From NCBI GenBank assembly GCA_002753095.1, contig PDZU01000021.1, forward strand, positions 1 to 45,558: DNA of 45,558 nt. Reading direction: 5' to 3'. Under the pieces are notes generated by a model. The model saw nothing but the letters and a program-made list of their open reading frames with translations. It did no database searches and was not told where the DNA came from. This DNA is from Magnetococcales bacterium. Lineage in GTDB: Bacteria > Pseudomonadota > Magnetococcia > Magnetococcales > Magnetaquicoccaceae. Positions 8,674 through 17,916 of this stretch are shown here, one piece after another (the first letter of the stretch is position 1; every line of letters starts with the position of its first letter). The translations under genes were made by a program, and so were the position numbers.

Positions 8674-8837
8674 GGTGCGTGTCGGGCATCCGCCCTCCCA
8701 AGGCGTGCCCCTGCGGGGCACAGATTTGGCGCGCTGCGCAGATTTGGCTTTGCCAAATCTGCTTCGGTGAAAGCGCGCTATTACAAGCAGGGCTCTGCCC
8801 TGCACCCGCCAGGGGAGATAATCTCCCCTGGACCCCG
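8674..8837 (+). repeat. Palindrome-array repeat, copy 2
   Basis: Forward copy. Hairpins in order: the GGGC/GCCC start, GTGCCCCTGCGGGGCAC, an outer GCGCGC stem around GCAGATTTGGC-TTT-GCCAAATCTGC, GCAGGGCTCTGCCCTGC, and CAGGGGAGAT-AATCTCCCCTG. Its inner hairpin is identical to that of copy 1, which lies inverted on the other side of the lipoprotein gene. The left flank (GGTGCGTGTCGGGC) resembles copy 6 rather than copies 3 and 5, so at least two subfamilies exist. Confidence 0.88.
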
Positions 8838-8866
8838 TAATAAATGTATAACCCTATTTGCCTATT

Positions 8867-10336
8867 CTAGCGGGCCGCATATTCATTGAGCTTGTTGCGC
8901 AGCGTGCGAATGGAGATACCCAACAACTCTGCTGCACGCGTCCGATTACCATTGACCTCATCCAGGGTGCGGAAAATTAAAAACTCCTCCATCTCCCGCA
9001 CCGTCGTACCCACGGGCAGATGCAGACGTTGCTTATCATCCTCTTCACCACCAGCCAACAACGGCGTGACATAGTGCGGCTCGTAACTCTCCGCTTCGGC
9101 AGTGGGCGCCATGCGGTTGATGCTGCTGATCGGTACATCAATCATCAAATCTTCTGGCTGAATCTCGCGCCCCTCCGCCATCAACAGGGCACGGTGAATG
9201 ACATTCTCCAACTCGCGAATATTACCAGGCCAGTCATACGTCTGCAGGGCAGCGATGGCCGAACTGGAAAAGGGAATGTTGTTACGCCCCAACTCAGCCA
9301 CAAAGCGAACCCGGAAATGCTCGCTCAACTGCAAAATATCCTTGGTTCGCTCCCGCAAGGCGGGTAGATGCACCGGAAAAACATTCAAACGGTAAAAAAG
9401 ATCTTCACGAAATTTATCCTGATCTACCCACTGCCGCAAATCACGGTTGGTGGAAGCGACTACCCGTACATCCAAGGCAATGGGCGAACGGCCCCCGACC
9501 GGATCCACCTCCCGCTCCTGCAACACCCGCAACAACTTGGCCTGCAGATTGAGCGACATCTCGGAAATTTCATCCAGGAAAATGGTACCACCGTTGGCCT
9601 GCTGAAACTTGCCCTTGTGATCCACCATGGCCCCAGTAAAAGCCCCCTTGGCATGGCCAAACAGCTCCGACTCCAACAAATTTTCCGGCAAAGCCGCACA
9701 GTTGATGGCCACGAATGGTCCCTTGGTGCGGTTGGAAACCTGATGCAGAAAACGGGCAATCAACTCCTTGCCGGTGCCACTCTCTCCCTGAATCAAAACC
9801 GTGGCATTGGTCTGCCCCACACGACGAATCTGCATCAAAATACGACGCATCCGATCATCATTGGTGATCAAACGCCGCCCACGCCCCAACTCAGGATCAA
9901 AATATTGATTGCCAAAGCTGCTCCACAAACCAGACAATTTTTCCTCGCCAACCGGCAGAAGAAAATAGTCCGCCGCTCCGACGTCAATCGCCTCGCGCGC
10001 ATCCCCCACACTGCCCTTGCAGGCGGCAGCCAGCACCGGCAACCCCCGATACAGGAATGTCAACTCCCGAATCAACTCCAAAGCATTGCGTACCGTCTCC
10101 ACATCCACCACCACCAAACTGGGTGGACGATGCACGGAACTTTGCGACAGATGCTGCTTGATCTCAACGCCATCCGCCAACAACAACGAAGCAACACCCA
10201 AAGCCTGAAACTGGGTGGCCAGAATCAAGAGCGGCTCATCGCGCCGACCAACCAAAATAACCAGTTGATCCTTGGCGACAGAAGATGTTTTCGCAGGTGG
10301 CTGGGCCAAACCCGCCACACCCTGTCTATCCATCAT
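8867..10336 (-). CDS. Sigma-54-dependent activator with degenerate receiver domain (FlbD/FleR-like)
   Basis: 489 residues. Residues about 25-140 fold like a receiver but lack the paired acidic residues after strand 1 (reads VGRRDE) and the conserved lysine (reads YFLLPV), although an aspartate remains in VVVDVE. The AAA+ domain follows (about 160-395) with Walker A GESGTGKE, the sigma-54-contacting GAFTGA loop and Walker B 'GGTIFLDEI'. A Fis-type helix-turn-helix ends the protein ('RAAELLGISIRTLRNKL'). It opens sigma-54 promoters by ATP hydrolysis. It is the last gene of a three-gene minus-strand cluster, 5 bp after the TPR gene. The flagellar role is inferred from resemblance. Confidence 0.88.
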   Translation of the reverse strand: MMDRQGVAGLAQPPAKTSSVAKDQLVILVGRRDEPLLILATQFQALGVASLLLADGVEIKQHLSQSSVHRPPSLVVVDVETVRNALELIRELTFLYRGLPVLAAACKGSVGDAREAIDVGAADYFLLPVGEEKLSGLWSSFGNQYFDPELGRGRRLITNDDRMRRILMQIRRVGQTNATVLIQGESGTGKELIARFLHQVSNRTKGPFVAINCAALPENLLESELFGHAKGAFTGAMVDHKGKFQQANGGTIFLDEISEMSLNLQAKLLRVLQEREVDPVGGRSPIALDVRVVASTNRDLRQWVDQDKFREDLFYRLNVFPVHLPALRERTKDILQLSEHFRVRFVAELGRNNIPFSSSAIAALQTYDWPGNIRELENVIHRALLMAEGREIQPEDLMIDVPISSINRMAPTAEAESYEPHYVTPLLAGGEEDDKQRLHLPVGTTVREMEEFLIFRTLDEVNGNRTRAAELLGISIRTLRNKLNEYAAR

Positions 10337-10341
10337 GGCAG

Positions 10342-13260
10342 CTACTTGGTAACCTCCATGGCCATTTCAAGTTGAGAAGCATTCTCTTTGGAAACCGTGG
10401 CCAATGCCGTATCCGGGGCAAGCTCCGCCGCTGCCCGGAAATGATCGCGCGCCCCAGCATAGTTGCCCTCGCGCTGCAGGATATCCCCTACCCGCATATG
10501 CGCCAGAGCCTGAACCTCCTTGTCGCTGGCCTCCTCACTGACACGCAAGAAAGCCGGTAACGCCTTGGCATCCCCCTTCCACTGCTGCAACACAGAGGCA
10601 TACCAATAATAATCATTGCCATCGGCCAACTTTTTGCCCGCCAACAAATCCTCCAGATACTGCACCGCGAAAGGATAGCGCTCCCGCCCCTCCTCCGCCT
10701 TGGCCATCAAGCGCAAACGCTTCTCCTGGCCATCATGACTGAGCAGGTTATCCGGCAATTTTTCCAGCAAGCGCAAAATGGCTTCCCACTCCTTGAGATC
10801 CAACAAACGAGCCGCCTCATCCAGACGAACCCGCGCCTCCTCCACAGGCACCACCTCGTGCGCCGCCGTACTCCCCTCCGCATCCGGTGGGGGAACCGCC
10901 AACTTGGCCGCCCGCGCCGCCGTCTCCTCAGCGGAGATACTCTCATCCACCGCCGGCCCCCCCGCACCCAAAACCGGGTGCGCCTCACTCATGGCCTTGA
11001 CCGCCTCGCCCATCTCCGGCGGCGCCATCACCTCTGGCCACTCCCCAGCCGCAAACGCCGTACTCAACCGTTTCAGACTGCTGGCCGCCGGGGTAGTCAA
11101 ACCATCCAACAACGCCGATACCCGCTCCGGCATGCCAGTACGCAACATGGCCTCCGCCAAATAGGTGCGCACCGGGGTCAGATTGGGGTTGTGCCGCAAC
11201 TCCTCCCCATTGAGCTCAGCCAACAAGATGGCATGCTCTGGGCGATCCTCCGCCAAGTCCCGCTGCATGCCCGCCAACAGATAGTCCCGCTTGAGCTTGG
11301 TGGCACGGGAAACCGTCTTGATCTCCGTCGTGGAAGCAATAATCCGATTCAAGGTGACCAACGCCTCCTCAAATTGACCCGCCTCCCCCAACAACTCCGC
11401 CTTGGCAATCAACAACTCAGACAACGCATCCGGCAGGCGAATGTTCTTGGCCACGCTGTTGATCCGTTTCAAACGCGTCGCAACATCGTTGCCGTCCTCC
11501 ATGCGCAACTGGAATACCTGTCCCCAGACCGCAGCATCACTCTTGGGATATTTTTCCCGCAGCGCGGTATACAGATTGCGCGCATCGAAATAACGATCCC
11601 GCTGCTCCGTACTGCCCGCCTCGGCTGCCCGACCCAACTGCCAACTGCTCTCCGCTGCCCGCAAAGTGGCCCAAGGTGTAATGCGCGTCATGGTTGGATA
11701 ATTGGTCAAAAATTGGCCATAATACTTGAATGCCCGATTGTACTGACGATTTTCATAGTAAATGTCCGCAATGGACATCAACCAGTCTGGACGGTTGGCA
11801 ATGAAAGCCAGATGTTCCGGCTGCAGCGCATCCAGCAGTTTGGTGGCACTCAGCCCCTCATTGTTGGGATTCTGCGCCGCGCGCACCAACAAATAGTGCG
11901 CCTCCGCACTGGACTCACCCTTGTCACCCGTCAACTCCAGAACCTTGTTCAAATACTCCTTGGCGCTCTTCCAATGGGTTGGATCATTCTGGTTGGAACG
12001 GGCCAAACCCAGGGCCGTATGGCCCCGCTCTACCCAAACCCGTACATTATCCTTGGGCAGGTTGGGATCCCAAAGAATATGGTGCGCCTCTTCATAAAGA
12101 CCGGCCCGGTTGAGCAGATGCAACTGCAGCAAACGGTAGTAAGGATAGTGAATGGTGTTGGGATAACGCGCCAACAAATTCCCCAAACCCGCCAACAACC
12201 AACCCGGTTTCCAGCGCATTTGATAGGCCAAATCCCAGAGGTAGAATTCAACAAATGGACGGTTGGGGGTATCCGGAAAAACAGTCAGTAGGCGCTTGAG
12301 AAAACCACGCGCCCGGGCAAAACGGTGGTCCTTGGCCGCCGCCTGAGCACTCTTCAAGTAGAAGACCTCATCGACCAACGTGCCATTCAACACCACAGTC
12401 CGATCCGGGCGCGGCACAAAAGCCGGATCAAGACGGTTGAGAGGACGCACTTCGCCGCCCGTCAACTGCTCCTTGCGCTGCCGGATCATCTCCTCTACAT
12501 CCACCTGCCGCCCCAACTGCGAATTGTTGGAGATGGCTACCACATACAAACCCGCCTCGTTGCTCTGGTGAAAACGCACATCCGAAACGCTGGGATCCAG
12601 TTGTACCTCCATTTCCACCTGTTCCGGGAAAGGATAGGCCAACAACCGCTCCGCCAACCCCTCCGGCTTGGCATGACGCCAACCCGGATCCAACAACGCA
12701 CCACGCCAATGCAACCGCAACAAATGGGATCCCAGATCCACCGCCGCCTCTACCTGCGCGCTGCCCGCATAGGAGATGATCAACAACGTGCCATCCCGAC
12801 CCGCCACCGCGCGACTCTCCAACAGACGGTTTTCCTTGACGCTGGAAGGGGCGATGGGCGTATCAATTTCCAAACGATAGGGCGTCCCCAACACCGGATC
12901 ACTGTTGCCAAGCGTATCACGAAAAGCCAGATTGACCTTCTTCAAGGCGATGGTAATATCCAAACCCATCTCTTCGCTCAGCCCCTCAACCTTGAAACTA
13001 CTGATCAATTGAGACTGTTCGGTATCAAGAGCGTTGGCAGGCAGGGCCAGCAACCCAGGCACCACCAGACGCAAAGTCTCTGGCGTGAGCAACTCCATCC
13101 GTGGCCGACCAGCCCCCGGTGGAACGTTGAACGAAAGAACCTCCCGTTTGCCCTTCTCTTCGCGGCTGACCTTCAGCACCGTAGAAAAAGCAGCCGCTTC
13201 GTTGATCCAACCCAACAGAACGAACCATAACAAACAGAACGCCATCCCCCGCAATACCAT
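10342..13260 (-). CDS. Large exported TPR-repeat protein
   Basis: 972 residues from the ATG at 13260. An N-terminal signal peptide ends in 'INEAAAFS'. About 120 residues of beta-rich, AMIN-like sequence follow, then from about residue 320 to the end many tetratricopeptide-type helix pairs (for example 'NRQYNRAFKYYGQFLTNYP' and 'REGNYAGARDHFRAAAEL'), broken by an Ala/Pro/Glu-rich linker near 770-830. It is likely a periplasmic scaffold that assembles a protein complex. It lies between two sigma-54 activators, 5 bp from the downstream one, so it is probably co-expressed with them. Exact partner unknown; a flagellar or envelope role is inference. Confidence 0.8.
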   Translation of the reverse strand: MVLRGMAFCLLWFVLLGWINEAAAFSTVLKVSREEKGKREVLSFNVPPGAGRPRMELLTPETLRLVVPGLLALPANALDTEQSQLISSFKVEGLSEEMGLDITIALKKVNLAFRDTLGNSDPVLGTPYRLEIDTPIAPSSVKENRLLESRAVAGRDGTLLIISYAGSAQVEAAVDLGSHLLRLHWRGALLDPGWRHAKPEGLAERLLAYPFPEQVEMEVQLDPSVSDVRFHQSNEAGLYVVAISNNSQLGRQVDVEEMIRQRKEQLTGGEVRPLNRLDPAFVPRPDRTVVLNGTLVDEVFYLKSAQAAAKDHRFARARGFLKRLLTVFPDTPNRPFVEFYLWDLAYQMRWKPGWLLAGLGNLLARYPNTIHYPYYRLLQLHLLNRAGLYEEAHHILWDPNLPKDNVRVWVERGHTALGLARSNQNDPTHWKSAKEYLNKVLELTGDKGESSAEAHYLLVRAAQNPNNEGLSATKLLDALQPEHLAFIANRPDWLMSIADIYYENRQYNRAFKYYGQFLTNYPTMTRITPWATLRAAESSWQLGRAAEAGSTEQRDRYFDARNLYTALREKYPKSDAAVWGQVFQLRMEDGNDVATRLKRINSVAKNIRLPDALSELLIAKAELLGEAGQFEEALVTLNRIIASTTEIKTVSRATKLKRDYLLAGMQRDLAEDRPEHAILLAELNGEELRHNPNLTPVRTYLAEAMLRTGMPERVSALLDGLTTPAASSLKRLSTAFAAGEWPEVMAPPEMGEAVKAMSEAHPVLGAGGPAVDESISAEETAARAAKLAVPPPDAEGSTAAHEVVPVEEARVRLDEAARLLDLKEWEAILRLLEKLPDNLLSHDGQEKRLRLMAKAEEGRERYPFAVQYLEDLLAGKKLADGNDYYWYASVLQQWKGDAKALPAFLRVSEEASDKEVQALAHMRVGDILQREGNYAGARDHFRAAAELAPDTALATVSKENASQLEMAMEVTK

Positions 13261-13314
13261 GGGATGGTGGAAAGGAGACAACCGGCAATTGACGCGATGC
13301 GTAGAACAGACCAC

Positions 13315-14310
13315 TTATCCCTCCATGCGTTCCAGGCCCTTTTTCTTGATCTTTTCAACCAATGTGGTCCGGTTGAGATTGAGCAATTGGGCGGCCTTGT
13401 TTTTGTTCCATCCGGTGCTGTCGAGCGCGGACAGGATCAACTGGTTTTCAAAGGAGTCCACCTCATGGTTGAAATCGACTCCTTCACCCAGATTGGCAAT
13501 AATGTTACCAATTTCTGGGACAACTACCGATGCGGATTCACCGGACAACATCTCTGGGGAACCGATGAGTATTTTTTCTGGAATATCATCACGGTGTACC
13601 TGACCATCCGACAAAACGGTCAACCGTTCGATGAGGTTTTCCAACTCGCGCACGTTGCCCGGCCAACGATAAGCCAGAAACAGCTCCAGGATCTCTTGAT
13701 CGATGAAGACCCGCTTGCCTTGGATTTCGGCAAATTTATTCAGAAAATGCTCCACGAGCAAGGGAATGTCGTCAAAGCGATCACGCAAAGGCGGCACATG
13801 GATGGGCACGACATTCAAACGGTAGAACAGATCTTCGCGAAAACGGCTTTCGGCAACCTCTTTTTCCAGATTTTTATGGGTTGCCGCAATCACCCGCACA
13901 TCCACCTTGACAGTTTTGACGGCCCCCACGGGCTCAACGATCTTCTCCTGGAGCACCCGCAACATTTTTACTTGCAGCTTGGGGCTCATGTCGCCAATCT
14001 CATCAAGGAAAAGCGTGCCATTATTGGCCAGTTCAAAGCGGCCAATACGGTTGGCAGCCGCCCCGGTAAAGGCGCCGCGAATATGTCCAAACAGTTCTGA
14101 TTCCAGAAGATCTTCCGGGATGGCACCACAGTTGACCGGAATGAGCGGTTGCTCCTTGCGCGGCGACAAGTCATGAATCGCCCGCGCAATCAGCTCCTTG
14201 CCGGTTCCACTCTCCCCTTGGATCAGGACGGTGGCACTGGAATTGGCGACCCGTTGGATCATTCTGTACAGCTTCTGCATGCTGGGAGATTTGCCAATAA
14301 TTCCATACAT
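13315..14310 (-). CDS. Sigma-54-dependent activator without receiver (FleQ-like)
   Basis: 331 residues from the ATG at 14310. There is almost no N-terminal sensor: the AAA+ domain starts at once, with Walker [15 protein letters not shown], Walker B '[17 protein letters not shown]' and the arginine-finger region '[12 protein letters not shown]'. The C-terminal Fis-type helix-turn-helix '[20 protein letters not shown]' resembles FleQ/FlrA. Without a regulatory domain it should be active when made, or be controlled by a partner. It heads the cluster with the TPR protein and the second activator. A longer frame starts at a TTG at 14355 with no better ribosome binding site. Confidence 0.87.
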   Translation of the reverse strand: MYGIIGKSPSMQKLYRMIQRVANSSATVLIQGESGTGKELIARAIHDLSPRKEQPLIPVNCGAIPEDLLESELFGHIRGAFTGAAANRIGRFELANNGTLFLDEIGDMSPKLQVKMLRVLQEKIVEPVGAVKTVKVDVRVIAATHKNLEKEVAESRFREDLFYRLNVVPIHVPPLRDRFDDIPLLVEHFLNKFAEIQGKRVFIDQEILELFLAYRWPGNVRELENLIERLTVLSDGQVHRDDIPEKILIGSPEMLSGESASVVVPEIGNIIANLGEGVDFNHEVDSFENQLILSALDSTGWNKNKAAQLLNLNRTTLVEKIKKKGLERMEG

Positions 14311-14460
14311 GATGATGAACTGGATACCCTTTCCGGACAAGGCCAAGGAACGCAAACCGGCGAGACGGCGACAGCCGACCGGTCAATCGCGTCAAAAACC
14401 CAACAAGTCAAAATTCCAACACACAGGGTACGATAATTGGCAAAGAACAACAAGCACCTT

Positions 14461-14487
14461 TTATCGGTTCAGGCTCCATTTTTTTTC
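14461..14487 (-). promoter_or_regulatory. Possible sigma-28 (flagellar) promoter upstream of the FleQ-like gene
   Basis: On the minus strand GAAA (14487-14484) is followed 15 bp later by ACCGATAA (14468-14461). This is close to the FliA consensus TAAA-N15-GCCGATAA, with one mismatch in each box. It lies about 150 bp before the regulator start. It may be chance; it is the only such site I found near this cluster. Confidence 0.25.
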
Positions 14488-14511
14488 TGGTCAATCGGCA
14501 ATGAATGACGC

Positions 14512-15576
14512 ATGCTGAAATTATTGAAACTCGCCCCTGCCACAGGCCGTCAAACCGTGAAACGAAACGCAGCCCATTTCAGCAAAGAAGAGCCAACACA
14601 GAGCGCTGTGCCGCGCACGATTGCCACCTGGTTACAGGCCACCACCGCCCAAATAACGGCAACGGAAGTTAGCCTTGAGAGCGGTATGCAGGAAGCATGC
14701 CTGGAGGCGGAATTTTTGGTTTATCACGCCTTATTGCGGGTGATCTCGACCTCGGAGGCGGCGCAACTGCGTTCGGAGGGTGGCGATCAGCGGCAGGTGG
14801 CGCAGGTGTTGGCGCGTTGGCGGAAATGGTTGCAGCGTGAGCCTCCCCCTGGTTTCGCGGTTATTTTGACGGAGTTTTTGCACAAACGTTTGCAGCAGCG
14901 CCTGCCGGCGGCCTATGTGGTGGGGGAAGCTCCTTTTGCTGGCCATCTGTTTCTGGTAACGCCGGATGTGTTGATCCCGCGTTCGCGCATTGAAAACATG
15001 CTGGCAGATCGACACAAGCTCTCTCAACTTTTTGGCAAGAAGCGGCCTAAGCGCATCCTGGATGTCGGTACGGGCAGTGGCTGTCTGGCCATCGCCTTTG
15101 CCTGGGCTTTCCCGGAGGCCAAGGTGGATGGGGTGGATCTGTCGGCGGCAGCCTTGGCGGTGGCGCAGGCCAATGGGCGCCGCTTCAAGCTGGAGGGGCG
15201 TATCGAGTGGCATCAGTCGGATCTTTATGCCCAGTTGGGGCAGCGGCGTTATGATTTAATTGTCAGCAACCCCCCTTATGTAGATGCGCAGGGCATGGCC
15301 ACATTGCCCGTGGAGTACCAACAGGAGCCGGTATTGGCTTTGGCCGGGGGTGTGGATGGGCTGGCGGTGGTGGAACCGTTGTTGCGGCAGGCTGCCGACC
15401 ATTTGACGACAGACGGACTCTTGATTTGTGAAGTGGGTGACGATACGGAGCAGCATTTTCGGCAGCGTTGGCCGGAACTGCGGGTGGAGTGGGTACCGTT
15501 TCATTTTGGGGCGAGTGGTGTTTTTATCGCCCGCCGAGAGTCATTGGCGGCCTGGGCGGCCCGCTTGACCCCCTGA
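14512..15576 (+). CDS. prmB: Ribosomal protein L3 glutamine N5-methyltransferase
   Basis: 354 residues, HemK/PrmB family. The SAM-binding motif 'ILDVGTGSGCLAIAFAWAF' sits near residue 183 and the catalytic NPPY in 'DLIVSNPPYVDAQG' near residue 255. 'EYQQEPVLALAGGVDGL' is the pattern that favours PrmB (target L3) over PrmC (release factors). The N-terminal helical domain is present, with about 40 extra residues before it, so the true start may lie further in. No strong ribosome binding site precedes the ATG at 14512. It is followed 12 bp later by hpnC. Confidence 0.85.
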   Translation: MLKLLKLAPATGRQTVKRNAAHFSKEEPTQSAVPRTIATWLQATTAQITATEVSLESGMQEACLEAEFLVYHALLRVISTSEAAQLRSEGGDQRQVAQVLARWRKWLQREPPPGFAVILTEFLHKRLQQRLPAAYVVGEAPFAGHLFLVTPDVLIPRSRIENMLADRHKLSQLFGKKRPKRILDVGTGSGCLAIAFAWAFPEAKVDGVDLSAAALAVAQANGRRFKLEGRIEWHQSDLYAQLGQRRYDLIVSNPPYVDAQGMATLPVEYQQEPVLALAGGVDGLAVVEPLLRQAADHLTTDGLLICEVGDDTEQHFRQRWPELRVEWVPFHFGASGVFIARRESLAAWAARLTP

Positions 15577-15588
15577 TCGGAGAGTTGC

Positions 15589-16527
15589 ATGGCCCTATTC
15601 AATCCACAACTGGTCCCTCCGGCGTTACAGGATGATTTTCGCTATTGCCTGGAGATTGTACATAACCGGGAAGAAAATTTTCCGGTTGCCTCCCTGTTGG
15701 CCCCGCCCCGTTTGCGCCCTTTTTTGTATGCCATCTATGCTTTTGCCCGCACGGCAGATGATTTTGCCGATTTGCCAGGCCGGGATGATGCGACCCGCAT
15801 GCAGTTATTGGACGATTGGAGCCGTCGCTTGACCCAGGTGGAGAACGGGCAGGCGGACCATCCGATTTTTCGCGCGCTGGCCCATGTGATCCGTACAACG
15901 GATATGCCCACCGAACCGTTGCACCACCTTTTGATCGCCTTTCGCATGGACGTGACCAACAAGCGCTATGACACCTTGGAAGAGTTGCTGGACTATTGCC
16001 GTTATTCGGCCAACCCGGTAGGCCGCATTGTCCTGCATCTGGCCGGGGAGCTGCCATTTGAGGCCGGCGAAAGGGAGTTGCGGGAAGAGCGTTTGCTCGG
16101 TGGTCTGGCACGCTGTCGGGCCGCCTGTTCGGATGCCATTTGTACGGCTCTGCAACTGACCAACCATCTGCAGGATTTGGGGCAGGATGCCTGGAGCGGT
16201 CGACCACTCTATCTGCCCAAAGAGGAGATGGACCGTTTTGAGGTCAGTGAAGAGATGATTGTGAAGCGGCGTTTTTCGCCTGCGGTGGGCAGTTTAATGC
16301 TGCATTTGACGGCCCAGGTGCGAGAGATGTATCTTTCGGGTGAGCCGCTATGGCGACAGGTACCTTGGCCGCTCAATCTGGAGTTGTCCATGATTAGCGC
16401 GTGCGGTTTGGCGGTATTGAACAAGATTGAAGCAAGCGGTGGCAATACGTTGCGGGTACGCCCCCGTTTATCCCTTTGGGATCGGGCGCTTTGTTTTAAA
16501 AATGTTCTGACCCAGGTTATGGTATGA
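15589..16527 (+). CDS. hpnC: Hydroxysqualene synthase HpnC (squalene/phytoene synthase family)
   Basis: 312 residues. It contains the HpnC-type opening 'ENFPVASLLAPPRLRPFLYA', the first Asp-rich motif in 'FARTADDFADLPG', and the second in 'LTNHLQDLGQDAWSGRPLYL', where it reads more loosely than in HpnD. In known pathways HpnC turns presqualene diphosphate into hydroxysqualene, the step after HpnD. It has GGAGAG before the ATG and overlaps hpnD by four bases (ATGA), so the two are translationally coupled. Confidence 0.92.
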   Translation: MALFNPQLVPPALQDDFRYCLEIVHNREENFPVASLLAPPRLRPFLYAIYAFARTADDFADLPGRDDATRMQLLDDWSRRLTQVENGQADHPIFRALAHVIRTTDMPTEPLHHLLIAFRMDVTNKRYDTLEELLDYCRYSANPVGRIVLHLAGELPFEAGERELREERLLGGLARCRAACSDAICTALQLTNHLQDLGQDAWSGRPLYLPKEEMDRFEVSEEMIVKRRFSPAVGSLMLHLTAQVREMYLSGEPLWRQVPWPLNLELSMISACGLAVLNKIEASGGNTLRVRPRLSLWDRALCFKNVLTQVMV

Positions 16528-17396
16528 CCCCGGCAGATTACTGTCGGCGCAAGACGCTGGCGGCAAATTCCTCTTTTTTCCTGCCCTTTTTTTTTCTCCC
16601 CCCACCGCGACGCGGTGCCATGTATGCGCTGTACGCCTTCTGCCGCGAGGTGGATGATGTGGTAGACAGCGGTCTGCCCACGTCGGAAGCCGCCGCCCAG
16701 TTGCAGGCTTGGCGCGAGCGTTTGCGGCTGGGTTTTGCCGGTCAGGGTGAGCACCCGATCATTCAGGAACTGATCCGCTACCGCACTCTGTTTGCGCTGC
16801 CAGAGGAGCCATTTTATGAAATTTTGGCGGGCATGGAGATGGATCTTTCCTGCCATCGTTACCAGGATCTGGCACAATTGCAACGGTACTGTTACCGAGT
16901 GGCGGTAACGGTCGGCGTGTTGGCAGTACGTATTTTCAGCCATGGCCAAGAGCCCAGCGGTTGGTCCGCCGAGCGGGGCCACCTGTTTGCTCAACATCTG
17001 GGCGAGGCGTTGCAGTTGACCAACATCGTGCGTGACGTGGCCGAAGATGCCCGCATGGGTCGGATATACCTGCCGCTGCAGTGGTTGCAGGAAGCGGGCG
17101 TGCAGGAGACGGATCTTCTGCATGCGCGGGATTCGGCGGCGTTGCGTGGCGTGTTGCAGCGACTGGCGGCACGGGCAGAAGAGAGCTACCGGGCAGCAGA
17201 CGCGCTGTTGCCGCAGGCGGAGGAGCGCCGCATGCTGCTACCGGCCCTGTTCATGGGGGCGATCTATCGCCAGAGCCTGCAGCGGTTGCAGCGTGCGGGA
17301 TTTCCCTGTTTTGCTCCTCGGCAGCGGACAGCGCTATGGCGCAAGTTGCACATCATCTGGCGCTGCTGGCGCATGGAACGTCAGCGCTGGTGTTGA
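16524..17396 (+). CDS. hpnD: Presqualene diphosphate synthase HpnD
   Basis: 290 residues. Asp-rich motifs are 'AFCREVDDVVD' near residue 45 and 'LTNIVRDVAEDARMGRIYLP' near residue 170, both complete. It condenses two farnesyl diphosphates to presqualene diphosphate, the first step to squalene and hopanoids. 'KTLAANSSFFLPFFFLPPPRR' near the N-terminus is the usual start region of the family. The usual third gene hpnE (flavin oxidoreductase that finishes squalene) does not follow; the next 520 bp hold no intact gene. Confidence 0.93.
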   Translation: MTPADYCRRKTLAANSSFFLPFFFLPPPRRGAMYALYAFCREVDDVVDSGLPTSEAAAQLQAWRERLRLGFAGQGEHPIIQELIRYRTLFALPEEPFYEILAGMEMDLSCHRYQDLAQLQRYCYRVAVTVGVLAVRIFSHGQEPSGWSAERGHLFAQHLGEALQLTNIVRDVAEDARMGRIYLPLQWLQEAGVQETDLLHARDSAALRGVLQRLAARAEESYRAADALLPQAEERRMLLPALFMGAIYRQSLQRLQRAGFPCFAPRQRTALWRKLHIIWRCWRMERQRWC

Positions 17397-17916
17397 CCAG
17401 CAATATCGGGTTTTCTTCAGGGGACTCATGGAAGAGGGATTTACGCCACGGCGAAAGCCATGTGGATTTGCTCTCTCCCGCCAACAACCAATCCTGCTGC
17501 TGTTTGTCGCGCCATACTTTTCACCTCCATCAGATTCTTGGGAAATCTCTTCCTCGCCGCCTGTTCGCCGGTCAGGGTGACCATGGCATACCAGACCAAA
17601 ACCAACGCGGATACCGCTTCCAACTGCGCCAAAGTCCAGTTCCTTGCCCCACGGACCATCGACGAAATGCACCAGCAGATCCGCCACCATGAGCGGATTG
17701 TGCGCAGAAACGGGACATGGAAGCAGTGTAGCAAGTTGGACGGTGGAGTTCTACCGACATTGCGGGAGCAAGGGTGATGCGCGTTCTGTTCAGGGAGTTT
17801 GCAAGGGGGCTTGGACAGATACCTGCATGACAGGACAGGCTGGGCCTGATCTCTTTGACTGTCCCCGAATTTCCTACACCATCACTGTACCGCCGCTCAC
17901 TCTTTTGTTGGAAAAG
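17397..17916. other. Gene-poor stretch, possibly a decayed minus-strand gene
   Basis: No convincing intact gene. On the minus strand, 17441-17734 stays open for 97 codons and part of it ('LAQLEAVSALVLVWYAMVTL') looks protein-like. A neighbouring minus frame holds 'VADLLVHFVDGPWGKELDFG'. The two pieces read in order if one frameshift is allowed near 17630. I recognise no family. The rest (17735-17916) shows nothing I can name. It may be the wreck of a gene lost downstream of hpnD. Confidence 0.25.

Noticed and set aside
9368..12291. Long plus-strand open frames opposite the sigma-54 regulator and TPR genes
   Set aside because: They are Gln/Arg/His-rich mirror frames of clear minus-strand genes, with no domain and no ribosome binding site logic.
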